Shown here piece by piece: positions 45,293 to 53,747 of a stretch of 64,000 nt of DNA. The notes beneath the pieces are model-generated. The model had not been told where the DNA came from. It ran no database searches and was given only the letters and a program-made list of their open reading frames with translations. How positions within the stretch are numbered: the stretch's first letter is position 1; each line of letters opens with the position of its first letter. This DNA comes from Elusimicrobiota bacterium (GTDB lineage Bacteria; CAYTYR01; UBA6262). The position numbers were made by a program, and so were the translations under genes. Location of the stretch: the NCBI GenBank assembly GCA_003153935.1, contig PMCA01000011.1, positions 34,499 through 98,498 on the forward strand. The letters are read 5' to 3'.

Positions 45293-46996
45293 TTAATCTT
45301 CCTGGGTGGCCCTGATCACCTCGTCCACCGTGGTAACGCCTTGCAGAACTTTCAATATACCGTCATCGCGCATGGTTTTCATCCCGGCCAGCACCGCTTC
45401 CTTGCGCACTACGTCCATAGAGGTTTTCTGGACGATCAGGCTGCGGATCTTATCATTAGGCAACATAAGCTCGAAAATACAAATACGTCCCTTGTAGCCG
45501 GTACCCATGCAGGTCTTACAGCCTTTGCCATGGTATACCTTCACCCCTTTTTTTGCCGGGTCAATACCGGCCTGCTGCAATAGTCCGTCCGGTGGTTTGA
45601 ATTCTTCCTTGCAATTGGGGCAGATCTTGCGTACCAGGCGCTGGCCGATAACCGCCAGCACCGATGAGGAAACCAGGAACGGCTCCACACCCATATCTAC
45701 CAACCGGGTAACCGCGCCCGGCGCGTTATTGGTATGCAGGGTGCTGAAGACCAAATGACCGGTAAGAGCCGCCTGGATGGCGATCTCCGCCGTCTCCAGG
45801 TCTCTGATTTCTCCGACCATCACCACGTCCGGGTCCTGACGCAGAATAGCGCGCAAGCCGGAGGAAAAGGTCAGCCCGGCCTTAACGTTGACCTGCGCCT
45901 GCCGGATAAGTTTTAACCTATATTCCACCGGGTCCTCAACGGTTATGATATTTTTATCGATGGTATTAATAACATTCAAGGAGCTGTAAAGGGTGGTGGT
46001 TTTACCGCTGCCGGTAGGCCCCGTCACCAAGACGATACCGTAAGATTTTTTAATCGTTTTATTAAATTCTTCCAGGACATCCGGCGCGAACCCAAGTTGT
46101 TCCAGCCCCAGCAGGGCTTTGGATACGTCCAGGATCCTCATGACGATATTTTCGCCGTAAATAGTGGGCAAGGTAGAGACACGCATGTCCACCTGCCGGT
46201 TCTCCACCTTGATGCGGAACCGGCCGTCCTGCGGCACGCGTTTTTCGGCGATATCCATTTCGCTCATGATCTTGACGCGTGACAAAATAGCGGCCTGGAT
46301 GTTCTTAGGCGGCGCCGGCACTTCCTGCATCACCCCGTCTATGCGATAACGGATGCGGAGCATGTTCTCTTCCGGCTCGATATGTATGTCGCTGGCTCCA
46401 TCCCGGATAGCATTCATGATTAGCAGGTTCACCAGTTTTATGACCGGCGCTTCTTCCGCCAGGTCCTGTAATTTTTTAGCCTCGATGTCATGTTCGCCAG
46501 TCCCGAGCAGTTCGCCTTCGTCCTCTTCGATCTTCTTGATCACTTCGTCCATGGTGCCGGTGACGCCGTAATACTGGTCGATCGCCCTTTTAATATCGCT
46601 GTCCGTAGCCAGCGCCGGTTCCACCGTGCAACCCGCTTTCAGGCTGACTTCGTCGATAGCAAAAACGTTCAGAGGATCCGCCATGGCTACAGTTAAAGTA
46701 TCGCCGATCTTGAACAACGGCACCAGCTGGTATTTCCTGGCAACGTATTCTGGTACCAGGTTGACCGTTTCCGGGTCCACCAGGTAATCCTTCAGGTCGA
46801 CATGCGGTATGCCGAGCTGCTCACCGAGAAAACTGACCAGGGCCTCTTCACTGATCAGGTTCAGCCGCACTAACACCTTGCCCAGCCTCTCGCCGGATTC
46901 ATGCTGTACTTTCAAGGCCTCATCGATCTGCTGTTTGCTTACCAGCCCAGCCTCTACCAGTATTTCCCCTAATTTTTTCTTCTCGCCTTTTACCAC
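45293..46996 (-). CDS. pilB: Type IV pilus extension ATPase PilB with MshEN-type N-terminus
   Basis: 567 residues. The N-terminus has two tandem 24-residue motifs (KKLGEILVEAGLVSKQQIDEAL and ERLGKVLVRLNLISEEALVSFL), about residues 7-60. This is the MshEN pattern that binds c-di-GMP in several pilus and secretion ATPases. The ATPase core has Walker A GPTGSGKTTTLY near 325, an Asp box, Walker B VVMVGEIRDLETAEIA near 390, the His box STLHTNNAPGA, and tetracysteine zinc motifs CPNC and CKTC near 470-500. The start is GTG with GGGG upstream. No pilT retraction ATPase is found in this window. Confidence 0.95.
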   Translation of the reverse strand: MVKGEKKKLGEILVEAGLVSKQQIDEALKVQHESGERLGKVLVRLNLISEEALVSFLGEQLGIPHVDLKDYLVDPETVNLVPEYVARKYQLVPLFKIGDTLTVAMADPLNVFAIDEVSLKAGCTVEPALATDSDIKRAIDQYYGVTGTMDEVIKKIEEDEGELLGTGEHDIEAKKLQDLAEEAPVIKLVNLLIMNAIRDGASDIHIEPEENMLRIRYRIDGVMQEVPAPPKNIQAAILSRVKIMSEMDIAEKRVPQDGRFRIKVENRQVDMRVSTLPTIYGENIVMRILDVSKALLGLEQLGFAPDVLEEFNKTIKKSYGIVLVTGPTGSGKTTTLYSSLNVINTIDKNIITVEDPVEYRLKLIRQAQVNVKAGLTFSSGLRAILRQDPDVVMVGEIRDLETAEIAIQAALTGHLVFSTLHTNNAPGAVTRLVDMGVEPFLVSSSVLAVIGQRLVRKICPNCKEEFKPPDGLLQQAGIDPAKKGVKVYHGKGCKTCMGTGYKGRICIFELMLPNDKIRSLIVQKTSMDVVRKEAVLAGMKTMRDDGILKVLQGVTTVDEVIRATQED

Positions 46997-47015
46997 TTTT
47001 ATCCCCGCAGATTAT

Positions 47016-47399
47016 TTACTTCTTCATGCCTTGTTCAATGGTTTGGTTAATCTTCCTGATAAGTTCTTCCGGTTCGAATGGCTTGGTCATATAAACGTCG
47101 GCTCCGGTCTTAAAACCAGTCTCCTTATCCACTTCCTGCATGCGCGCGGTCAGCATGATGATCGGAATATGTTTATATTTGTCGTCAAATTTTAATATCC
47201 GGCAAACTTTGAAACCGTCCATTTTGGGCAACATTATATCCAGGACTATCAGGTCCGGGTTTTCCGTCCGGGCCATTTCCAAGCCCTGGAAGCCATCCAT
47301 AGCCAAGACAATGGTAAACCCAGCACTCTCCAAATTCATTTTCACTAATTCCCTGATCAAAGCGTCATCTTCAACTACCAGGATCTTTTTACCGGCCAT
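47016..47399 (-). CDS. Single-domain response regulator
   Basis: A 127-residue REC protein. VVEDD (residues 8-12), phosphoacceptor Asp54 in VLDIMLPKMDGFKV, MLTAR and MTKPFEPEEL are all present. It lacks an output domain. It lies directly upstream of pilB and is a candidate regulator of pilus function, like PilG/PilH. GAGGAGG precedes the ATG. Confidence 0.93.
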   Translation of the reverse strand: MAGKKILVVEDDALIRELVKMNLESAGFTIVLAMDGFQGLEMARTENPDLIVLDIMLPKMDGFKVCRILKFDDKYKHIPIIMLTARMQEVDKETGFKTGADVYMTKPFEPEELIRKINQTIEQGMKK

Positions 47400-47419
47400 T
47401 GCTTCCTCCTCACAGAATA

Positions 47420-47517
47420 CAGTTGCGAGTTATTAAGTTACGAGTGAGCGAGTTTTGGATTAAATTATTAATTTATGAATACCCTAACTCGTAACTCGAA
47501 ACACGAACTCGTAACTG
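47420..47517. repeat. Inverted and direct repeats of a GTTACGAGT unit
   Basis: In the 120-base gap between the two response-regulator genes, units such as GTTGCGAGTT and GTTACGAGT (47420-47453) face AACTCGTAACT and AACTCGTAACTG (47486-47517). The tract can fold into a long imperfect hairpin. No clear terminator or promoter is present in it. Confidence 0.5.
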
Positions 47518-47519
47518 TT

Positions 47520-47885
47520 TTATTCAAGCAGTTTCGTAATTTTTTCCGCCAGGCTTAACGGATCAAAAGGCTTGGTTATGTATTCATCAGCACCGGCAGC
47601 CAGTCCCTTTTCGATCTCGTCTTTCTGCGCTTTGGCCGAGATCATGATGACCTTGGTGCCCGCGGTCTCCGGATGGCTTTTTATCTGCCGGCAAACCTCG
47701 TAGCCGTTCAGATCCGGCATCATCACGTCCAGCAGGACCAGGTCGGCTTTTACCTCCAGCGCCTTAGCCAGCCCTTCCCGCCCATTATGAGCGCGAATGA
47801 TCGTAAACTTGTCTGGTTCGAAACTATATTCGAACAGGTCCAAGATCAAAGGATCATCATCTACGATCAATATTTTTTTTGTCAT
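47520..47885 (-). CDS. Single-domain response regulator
   Basis: A 121-residue REC protein with IVDDD, phosphoacceptor Asp53 in LLDVMMPDLNGYEV, MISAK and ITKPFDPLSL. It lies 4 bases after the hybrid histidine kinase, so it is probably translated with it and may receive phosphate from it or from CheA. Confidence 0.92.
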   Translation of the reverse strand: MTKKILIVDDDPLILDLFEYSFEPDKFTIIRAHNGREGLAKALEVKADLVLLDVMMPDLNGYEVCRQIKSHPETAGTKVIMISAKAQKDEIEKGLAAGADEYITKPFDPLSLAEKITKLLE

Positions 47886-47889
47886 CCTA

Positions 47890-50433
47890 TCAACCCATGA
47901 TCCTGTCGATTTCCGCTACCAGCTCCTTGACTTTGAACGGCTTGGTTATATAGCGTAAAGCCCCCAATTCCAGGCCTTTCCTTTTATCTTCATCCATCTT
48001 GCGGGCGGAAATAATTATTACCGGTATCCGCTGGATAAATAGGTCCGGATCGGCCTTCAGCTGCTTCAGTACTTCATACCCGTCCAGCTTGGGCATCATC
48101 ACATCCAGCAGGATCAGAGCCGGTTTCAATTCTTTCGCTTTAGCCAGAGCCTCTTCGCCGTCTATGGCCACTTTGGTGTTATATCCCTCTTCCGACAGGG
48201 TGATCTTGATAAGTTCAACTACGTTAGGCTCATCGTCAGCGATCAGGATGGTGCCGCGCTTCTTGCCGCCGCGCACACCCAGGGTCTCGCTGACCTTGGA
48301 TAACAATTGCTTCTTATCTACCGGTTTATTCAGATAATCAACCACGCCCATCTGGCGGGTCTGGCTCTCTTTATCCTGTAAGATAGAAACTATCATTACG
48401 GGAATATCTTTGGTTTGGGTGTCTTCTTTGAGCGCTTTCAATACCTGGATGCCATCCATATCAGGCAATTTTATATCCAGGAGTATTAAATCTGGTTTGG
48501 CTTCCCGCGCTTGCTGTAATGCCTGGTACCCGGTCAGGGCCCAGATAACGTGATAGCCTTCATCCTCCAGGTATATCTTATGCAGGTTGAGGATGTCCTG
48601 TTCGTCGTCCACCAGCAGAATGGTTTTTTGCCCGGGTAGTGCGTGCCGGCCGCGGGCCTCACCCAACAGCTCGCCTTCACTGGAAACAGGCCGGAAAGCC
48701 GGCAAAGTAAAGCAGAAACGGCTGCCTTTGTTGGGCCCGTCACTTTCGGCCCAGACCTTGCCTTCATGCATCTCTACGATCCTCTTGACAATGGCCAATC
48801 CCAGGCCGGCCCCGCCGGTTTGCCGGGTCGATGATGAATCCACCTGGTAGAATTTTTCGAATATTTTTTCCAGTTCCTCCGGGGGAATGCCGATACCGCT
48901 GTCACTGATGCGCGCTTCCACCTGGTTCTTGTCTTTTTCAAAAATTTCAATGATGACTTTGCCGTTTTCCGGGGTGAACTTAAAAGCGTTAGTGAGGAAG
49001 TTGGCCAGTACCTGCAGCAACTTATCTTTATCGGCGTAGACAAAGGGCAGGTCATCCTGGATGATGGCGGTCAAACTTATCTTTTTCTGGTCGAAATGGG
49101 AACGCATGCGCTCGATCACGGTTTCCGTCAGCGCTTTCAGGCTGATCGAAGCTTTGTTCATCCGGACCTGGCCGGCTTCGATGCGGGAGAGGTTCAGCAG
49201 GTCGGTGATCAAAGTGGTCAAATGGTCGCTTTGCTCTTCCACGATCTTGAGGAATCTTTTCTGGCTATCGCTGATCTCGCCGGCACGGCCGGCTAGCATC
49301 AGGGCGGTATAGCCCTTTATCGAAGTTAAAGGGGAGCGCAACTCATGGGAAACCATGGAGAGGAAATCGCTCTTGGCCTGGTTTAATTCGCGTAACTTCA
49401 CCACTAACTGCTGTTCCTGGGAATAAAGCCGGGCGTTTTCCAGCGCTACTGCGGCCTGGTCGCCAAAAGCCCGTACCAGGTCGATCTGGTGCTGCGTGAA
49501 TTGTCCGGGATTCTTGGTGTAAAGGCAAAAAGCGCCTTTAGCCATGTTCTTTACTATCAGGGGGACGCAAAGCAGGGAAGCCATTTTTTCTTGCTGGACG
49601 ATGGGATTGGACTGGTACGCCTCATCCCGGTTTAACTCCGGGATGATGACCACGCGTTTTTCCTGTATGGTCTTCCCGGTAATACTGTTATCTACCCGGA
49701 CAGACTGGGGGTGAAGGTTGGTATCAACCCCGTAGCTGGCGCTGAGGATCAACTCCTGGCCGGTTTCGTTGAGCAGCCGCAAAGTACAGGCATCCGCCCT
49801 GGCAAATTCGGTTATGGACCTGACGATAAAATCCAGCACTTCTTTCAAGTCCAGGCTGGCGCCCATCAAGGTGCATAATTTGATCAGTGACTGCAATTCT
49901 TTTTGCTGTAACCAATTCTCTTTTTCCACTTGTTTGAGAATGGTTATATCGGTGAAAAGGTAGATAGAGCCGGCTATTTTGTTCTGGCGGTAGAGAGGCA
50001 GGACCTTAACCATGGTTTCCATGATGTGACCGCTCTTAGACCGGATGGTGGTTTGGATGAGGCGTTGCTCAGCGGCTTTGCGGTAATTGATCTCTGTTTT
50101 AAGCTTATCGCGTTCGGATTCAACTATCAATTCGGACAGGTTTTTGCCCCGCAACTCGGACGCGGTAAATTCCAGGAATCTTTCGCCGCTGTAATTGACA
50201 AAGGTGATGCTCTCAGTCAGATCGCAGGCAACAACGGCGTCCACTCCTTCGGTCAGAACGCTGGTGGCGATCTCTCTTTCCCCGTCCATGTCGCCGAAAT
50301 CAAGATCAGGGTCCTCAGTGCGCAGGGCCAGCTTTCTTATGCCCCTGTTCTGCCAAAAAATACCGGCCAATAACACTGTGATGATACCGATGAAAACGAG
50401 CAAGAAGACATTGAAGACTTGATTGATGGTCAT
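47890..50433 (-). CDS. Hybrid sensor histidine kinase with PAS, GAF and two receiver domains
   Basis: 847 residues. One N-terminal membrane helix (about 6-25), a PAS domain (about 50-165), a GAF domain (about 195-345), HisKA with His near 361 in SMVSHELRSPLTSIKG, and HATPase_c (about 470-590, with the N box FLTNAFKFTP, ISDSGIGIP and GAGLGLAI). Two receiver domains then follow in tandem (about 615-725 and 732-847), each with its Asp (LLDIKLPDMDG, LLDVMMPKLDG). There is no histidine phosphotransfer domain, so phosphate may pass to the separate regulators or to CheA's P1. It lies 36 bases after the GGDEF gene in the pilus operon. Confidence 0.94.
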   Translation of the reverse strand: MTINQVFNVFLLVFIGIITVLLAGIFWQNRGIRKLALRTEDPDLDFGDMDGEREIATSVLTEGVDAVVACDLTESITFVNYSGERFLEFTASELRGKNLSELIVESERDKLKTEINYRKAAEQRLIQTTIRSKSGHIMETMVKVLPLYRQNKIAGSIYLFTDITILKQVEKENWLQQKELQSLIKLCTLMGASLDLKEVLDFIVRSITEFARADACTLRLLNETGQELILSASYGVDTNLHPQSVRVDNSITGKTIQEKRVVIIPELNRDEAYQSNPIVQQEKMASLLCVPLIVKNMAKGAFCLYTKNPGQFTQHQIDLVRAFGDQAAVALENARLYSQEQQLVVKLRELNQAKSDFLSMVSHELRSPLTSIKGYTALMLAGRAGEISDSQKRFLKIVEEQSDHLTTLITDLLNLSRIEAGQVRMNKASISLKALTETVIERMRSHFDQKKISLTAIIQDDLPFVYADKDKLLQVLANFLTNAFKFTPENGKVIIEIFEKDKNQVEARISDSGIGIPPEELEKIFEKFYQVDSSSTRQTGGAGLGLAIVKRIVEMHEGKVWAESDGPNKGSRFCFTLPAFRPVSSEGELLGEARGRHALPGQKTILLVDDEQDILNLHKIYLEDEGYHVIWALTGYQALQQAREAKPDLILLDIKLPDMDGIQVLKALKEDTQTKDIPVMIVSILQDKESQTRQMGVVDYLNKPVDKKQLLSKVSETLGVRGGKKRGTILIADDEPNVVELIKITLSEEGYNTKVAIDGEEALAKAKELKPALILLDVMMPKLDGYEVLKQLKADPDLFIQRIPVIIISARKMDEDKRKGLELGALRYITKPFKVKELVAEIDRIMG

Positions 50434-50469
50434 CTGTAATTATTACCTGCTTTTGAGAAAATTTTCGTT

Positions 50470-51903
50470 CTAGAAAATTTCCGAATACAGAGTCACCTGA
50501 TTGCGTCCGTGAGCCTTGCCCCAGTTCAGCGCTTCCTCACTCATCTTCAAAAGTTCTTCCTTGTCATCCGTATCGCCGGGGAAAGTACCCAACCCCATGG
50601 TTATGGTAATGTTGATCACCCCGTTGGGAACAACAAACCCGTGATTTTCCACCAACTGCCTGATACGCCCGGCCACGGCCCGGGAGCCGTCACGCGGCGT
50701 GTTTGGCAGGATCATGGCTATGCCGTCACCCTCAAAACGGGCGGCGAAATCGACTTCTCGGGTATTATGCATGCAGATCTTGGCCAGTTCACACAGGATT
50801 GTGTCGCCCACCGGATGGCCGTAGGTATCATTGTATACTTTAAAATGGTCCACGTCGAGGATCAGCAGTGACATTTCCTGCTTAAAGCGCTTGGCCCGTG
50901 CCAGTTCTTCGCCTAGTCTCTGGTTAAAGTATTTCTGCACGTACAGTTTGGTCAGGCTGTCAACGATGGTGGCCTCTTCCATTCTCTTGGCCAGGCGGAT
51001 ACTCTGGATCGCTGTGGCCATCTGATTGCCGAACAGCAATAAATACTTTTCGTCTTCAGCGGACAGCAATTGTTTGGAAAAAACGTTATCGATAGTCAGG
51101 ACGCCAAGGTATTCGTCTTTGGTCTTAATCGGCAGGTTAATTATGGGTTTGTGGCGGATATCGTCTACCTGTTTGGAAAATAATGTATCGACTACTTCAT
51201 TTATGCCGGGGCGGAGAGGATACTTGTACTCCTCTATCGAACGGACAGTGCCGCCGGCATCCACGGCCATTTTGCCGTTAAGCATATTCTTATCCTGGTC
51301 GATCAGGAACAGCTTGGCCCGATCCACTCCCAGGTGCTTGACGATATTCTTCAGGATTATTTCCAGCGCTTCGCCCAGGTCCATGGTGCGTACGATCGAA
51401 TTATTGATCCGGGACAAAACTAATAGTTCATCGGTCAGGTTCTGGTTCTTCTCTTGCAGGGAGGCGCCTTCGATGCCAATCTCGAATTTACCCACGAATT
51501 CCTGCGCCCGTTTCGTTTGTTCGTCGCTAAAAGGCGTTTTGGATACCATCATATCCGCCCGCAGGATAGCAATCACGCCGCTGTCATTCCTGATGGGCAG
51601 ATAAAGGGTCAACCCGTTATCGGCGAGCACGCATTCTTTTTTCCCCAAAGCCAATTCGCTGAGGCCAAGATCGCCGCTCTCGGTGGAGATCTTTTCTTCC
51701 AGGTTAAGCAGGCCCTTGCCGTCAATGATAAATCGGCTTTTAAAAACTTGCTCGTTCTTATCCAGGAGAAAGACCGTGGCCCGGTCGCAGTTTACATAGT
51801 TCAGGAGGGCTTGTAATCCTTTCTTCAATACCGCGTCTAATCCATTTTTGATATCTTTGAAGGCTTCTACCAGTTCTTCCCAGACCTTTTTCTGCTCGGC
51901 CAT
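50470..51903 (-). CDS. GAF-GAF-GGDEF protein with degenerate active site and intact I-site
   Basis: 477 residues with two GAF-like sensor domains (about 15-155 and 175-310), then a GGDEF-family domain (about 318-477). The nucleotide-base and metal residues are present (LDVDHFKVYNDTYGH). The signature itself reads EGDGI at 391-395 instead of GG(D/E)EF, so cyclase activity is unlikely. The I-site RxxD (Arg382-Glu-Val-Asp385) five residues upstream is intact, which predicts binding of c-di-GMP made elsewhere. It is the first gene of the pilus operon and has its own consensus-like promoter. CGAGGAGG precedes the ATG. Confidence 0.9.
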   Translation of the reverse strand: MAEQKKVWEELVEAFKDIKNGLDAVLKKGLQALLNYVNCDRATVFLLDKNEQVFKSRFIIDGKGLLNLEEKISTESGDLGLSELALGKKECVLADNGLTLYLPIRNDSGVIAILRADMMVSKTPFSDEQTKRAQEFVGKFEIGIEGASLQEKNQNLTDELLVLSRINNSIVRTMDLGEALEIILKNIVKHLGVDRAKLFLIDQDKNMLNGKMAVDAGGTVRSIEEYKYPLRPGINEVVDTLFSKQVDDIRHKPIINLPIKTKDEYLGVLTIDNVFSKQLLSAEDEKYLLLFGNQMATAIQSIRLAKRMEEATIVDSLTKLYVQKYFNQRLGEELARAKRFKQEMSLLILDVDHFKVYNDTYGHPVGDTILCELAKICMHNTREVDFAARFEGDGIAMILPNTPRDGSRAVAGRIRQLVENHGFVVPNGVINITITMGLGTFPGDTDDKEELLKMSEEALNWGKAHGRNQVTLYSEIF

Positions 51904-51944
51904 TTGCTACCTCCTCGCCGAAATCACCTTTTCCAATTCATCTT

Positions 51945-51973
51945 AATTTAACATATCTCGACAATTTTGTCAA
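51945..51973 (-). promoter_or_regulatory. Promoter of the GGDEF-kinase-pilus operon
   Basis: TTGACA (51968-51973) and TAAATT (51945-51950) are 17 bases apart on the minus strand. The -35 box begins inside the U-tract of the upstream terminator. Confidence 0.78.
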
Positions 51974-52012
51974 TAAAAACCCCTAGCCAAATTTAAGCAT
52001 TTTAGCTAGGGG
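51972..52012 (-). terminator. Rho-independent terminator ending the tmk-to-coiled-coil operon
   Basis: An 8-bp perfect stem CCCCTAGC/GCTAGGGG (51980-51987, 52005-52012) is followed on the minus strand by TTTTTATTG. Confidence 0.9.
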
Positions 52013-52044
52013 AAAATTACTATCGGGTCTATAGGACAAACGGG

Positions 52045-52818
52045 CTAATTACCCGCTTCGTAAGTCTCTATTTTTTGGAAGCGTTTGTTCATTTCGGCGA
52101 AGGTAGCGTCCATGTCCTCAAAAATGCGTTTCAGGTCGTTGATCTGGTCTTCGTGCTCTATCATCTTATTATGCATATGTTCGACGTCGGTGCTTACCTT
52201 ATGCAGATAGCGGCTGGTTTCTTCCACATTTTTGGCAAATTTTTCCACGTCAGGAGACTTGGCTTCCTTGGGCATCTTCGCCAGTTCCGTCATACTGCCC
52301 TGCACCTTGACAACGTTCTTGCCCATTTCCTCTACCTGCCGCTGGTTGCCGGCCAGCGCGTCGTTGAAGCGGTGAGTCTTCTCATACAGGTCTTCGATCC
52401 TCTTATTCAGGTTGCTCAATAATTCTTTGTTGCTATCCTGTAATTTAGCCAATACTTCGTCAGCCTTGATACCGGGCCCGCTCTTCTGGGCGGTTTCCAC
52501 CTGTTTTTTCATATCGTCCAGACCCTTCTGGAAGGTGCTGATCTGGGCGTCCCATTTGTTCAGCCGGGCGTACAGGTCCTCCACTTTGCGGTTCAGGGTC
52601 GCGCCGATGTTCTTGCTTTCGGCGAACATGGCGTCAATGTCCTTGGAAAATTTCTTGAAGGCTTCGGGATCGCCGCTAGCCAGGTTCCCCGACTCCAGGG
52701 CCTTGTAGGCCTTGCCTAACCAGCGGATCAGGACGATGACCATGACTCCCATGACGAGCATCATGATGTTGTAAATTATCTCATGCCGTTCCACGAAAAT
52801 CATTTTTAAAAATTCCAT
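52045..52818 (-). CDS. Membrane-anchored coiled-coil protein, unknown function
   Basis: 257 residues. One membrane helix lies near the N-terminus (about 13-32, IIYNIMMLVMGVMVIVLIRW). The rest is almost entirely heptad-patterned coiled coil, rich in Lys, Glu, Met and Asp. No enzymatic motif is seen. The helix-first layout predicts either a cytoplasmic or a periplasmic rod; the charge balance does not settle which. It is last in the operon that begins with the minor pilins. I do not recognise the family. GAGGTG precedes the ATG. Confidence 0.7.
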   Translation of the reverse strand: MEFLKMIFVERHEIIYNIMMLVMGVMVIVLIRWLGKAYKALESGNLASGDPEAFKKFSKDIDAMFAESKNIGATLNRKVEDLYARLNKWDAQISTFQKGLDDMKKQVETAQKSGPGIKADEVLAKLQDSNKELLSNLNKRIEDLYEKTHRFNDALAGNQRQVEEMGKNVVKVQGSMTELAKMPKEAKSPDVEKFAKNVEETSRYLHKVSTDVEHMHNKMIEHEDQINDLKRIFEDMDATFAEMNKRFQKIETYEAGN

Positions 52819-52832
52819 CTATTCACCTCTTT

Positions 52833-53687
52833 TTATTCTTCGAAAATAACGTTATCTATATATAAGGTGCTGTTAGTAGGCGTACCTAAATATTGCTCGA
52901 ATACGACGGCGTAATTACCATTCATCTGCGTCCAGTTCTTAACATCGGTAAAAGCCTTTAAGGGGATAGAAACTCTCTGCCAGGTGGTGCTGGCGCCGTA
53001 TGGCAGATATTCCCGGATATCAACCTTGGAGGCGTTTTCACCGTCCCCCAGCTCGATCTCGAACACTTCGCCGCCTTTGGCGCCTTTTACGTAAAAGCTT
53101 ACCCGGCGGAATTTGGTCAGGTCCACTCCGTTCAATTTGCTGTAATAACCGGCATAGCCGTTATTAACGTTGTACACCAGTTTCAGGATATATCCGCCTT
53201 CTTCATAAACATTCGAAGCGTTGCCTTTTTGGTAAGACTCCAGGCAGAAACCGCCGGTGCCGCCGAAGGTGCCGGTATAGCCGCCTAATATATTCCGTTT
53301 GGATGAATCGTTAAAATTATCCAGGATCAATTTAGCCGAAGGCGCCGGTTTGGGCGGAGCAACCGGTTCCGCGGGTTTTACCGCCACTGGCTGTGGTTCC
53401 AATTTAGGCGCCGGTTTGGGCGTTACTTTCGGCAAAGGCGGTATAGGCGTAGGTTTAGGCTTAATGACCACCTGTTCTATAGGCAATGGTTCTGGCACCT
53501 GTATAACTTTCGGCGGGGGCGTTGGCTCCTCCACCTTGGCCTGTTGGATTATCGGAGCGTTCTGGCTGGTCGAGACGGCCGTAGTAAAGAATATCTGTTG
53601 CACGAGGAAACGAGCGGCCTCCAGCATTACCAGCGAGTTGATGATAAATATGATTACTAACATGTTCCTGCGCGTAGGCATTCGCAT
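52833..53687 (-). CDS. Membrane-anchored, proline-rich protein with carbohydrate-binding-like domain
   Basis: 284 residues. It has an N-terminal membrane helix (about 9-28), then a Pro/Lys/Pro-Glu linker (about 45-125, with units such as PLPKVTPKPAPK) like the TonB spacer. The C-terminal jelly-roll domain (about 130-284) has LILDNFNDSSKRNILGGYTG, YYSKLNGVDLTKFRRVSFYV, WQRVSIPLKAF and LYIDNVIFEE. This matches the CBM11/CIA30-like carbohydrate-binding fold in pattern. A role in holding envelope polysaccharide is plausible but not shown. It lies 60 bases after the 3D-domain gene. Confidence 0.75.
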   Translation of the reverse strand: MRMPTRRNMLVIIFIINSLVMLEAARFLVQQIFFTTAVSTSQNAPIIQQAKVEEPTPPPKVIQVPEPLPIEQVVIKPKPTPIPPLPKVTPKPAPKLEPQPVAVKPAEPVAPPKPAPSAKLILDNFNDSSKRNILGGYTGTFGGTGGFCLESYQKGNASNVYEEGGYILKLVYNVNNGYAGYYSKLNGVDLTKFRRVSFYVKGAKGGEVFEIELGDGENASKVDIREYLPYGASTTWQRVSIPLKAFTDVKNWTQMNGNYAVVFEQYLGTPTNSTLYIDNVIFEE

Positions 53688-53747
53688 ACCTCTAATAATA
53701 AATATGCCCTAATTTTGTTAATCAGTCAATAATAATTTTAGCTTTTT

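Noticed and set aside
47420-47517. CRISPR-like look of repeated GTTACGAGT units
   Set aside because: The units are about 9 bases, irregularly spaced and in both directions, without uniform spacers or cas genes. They are simple degenerate repeats.
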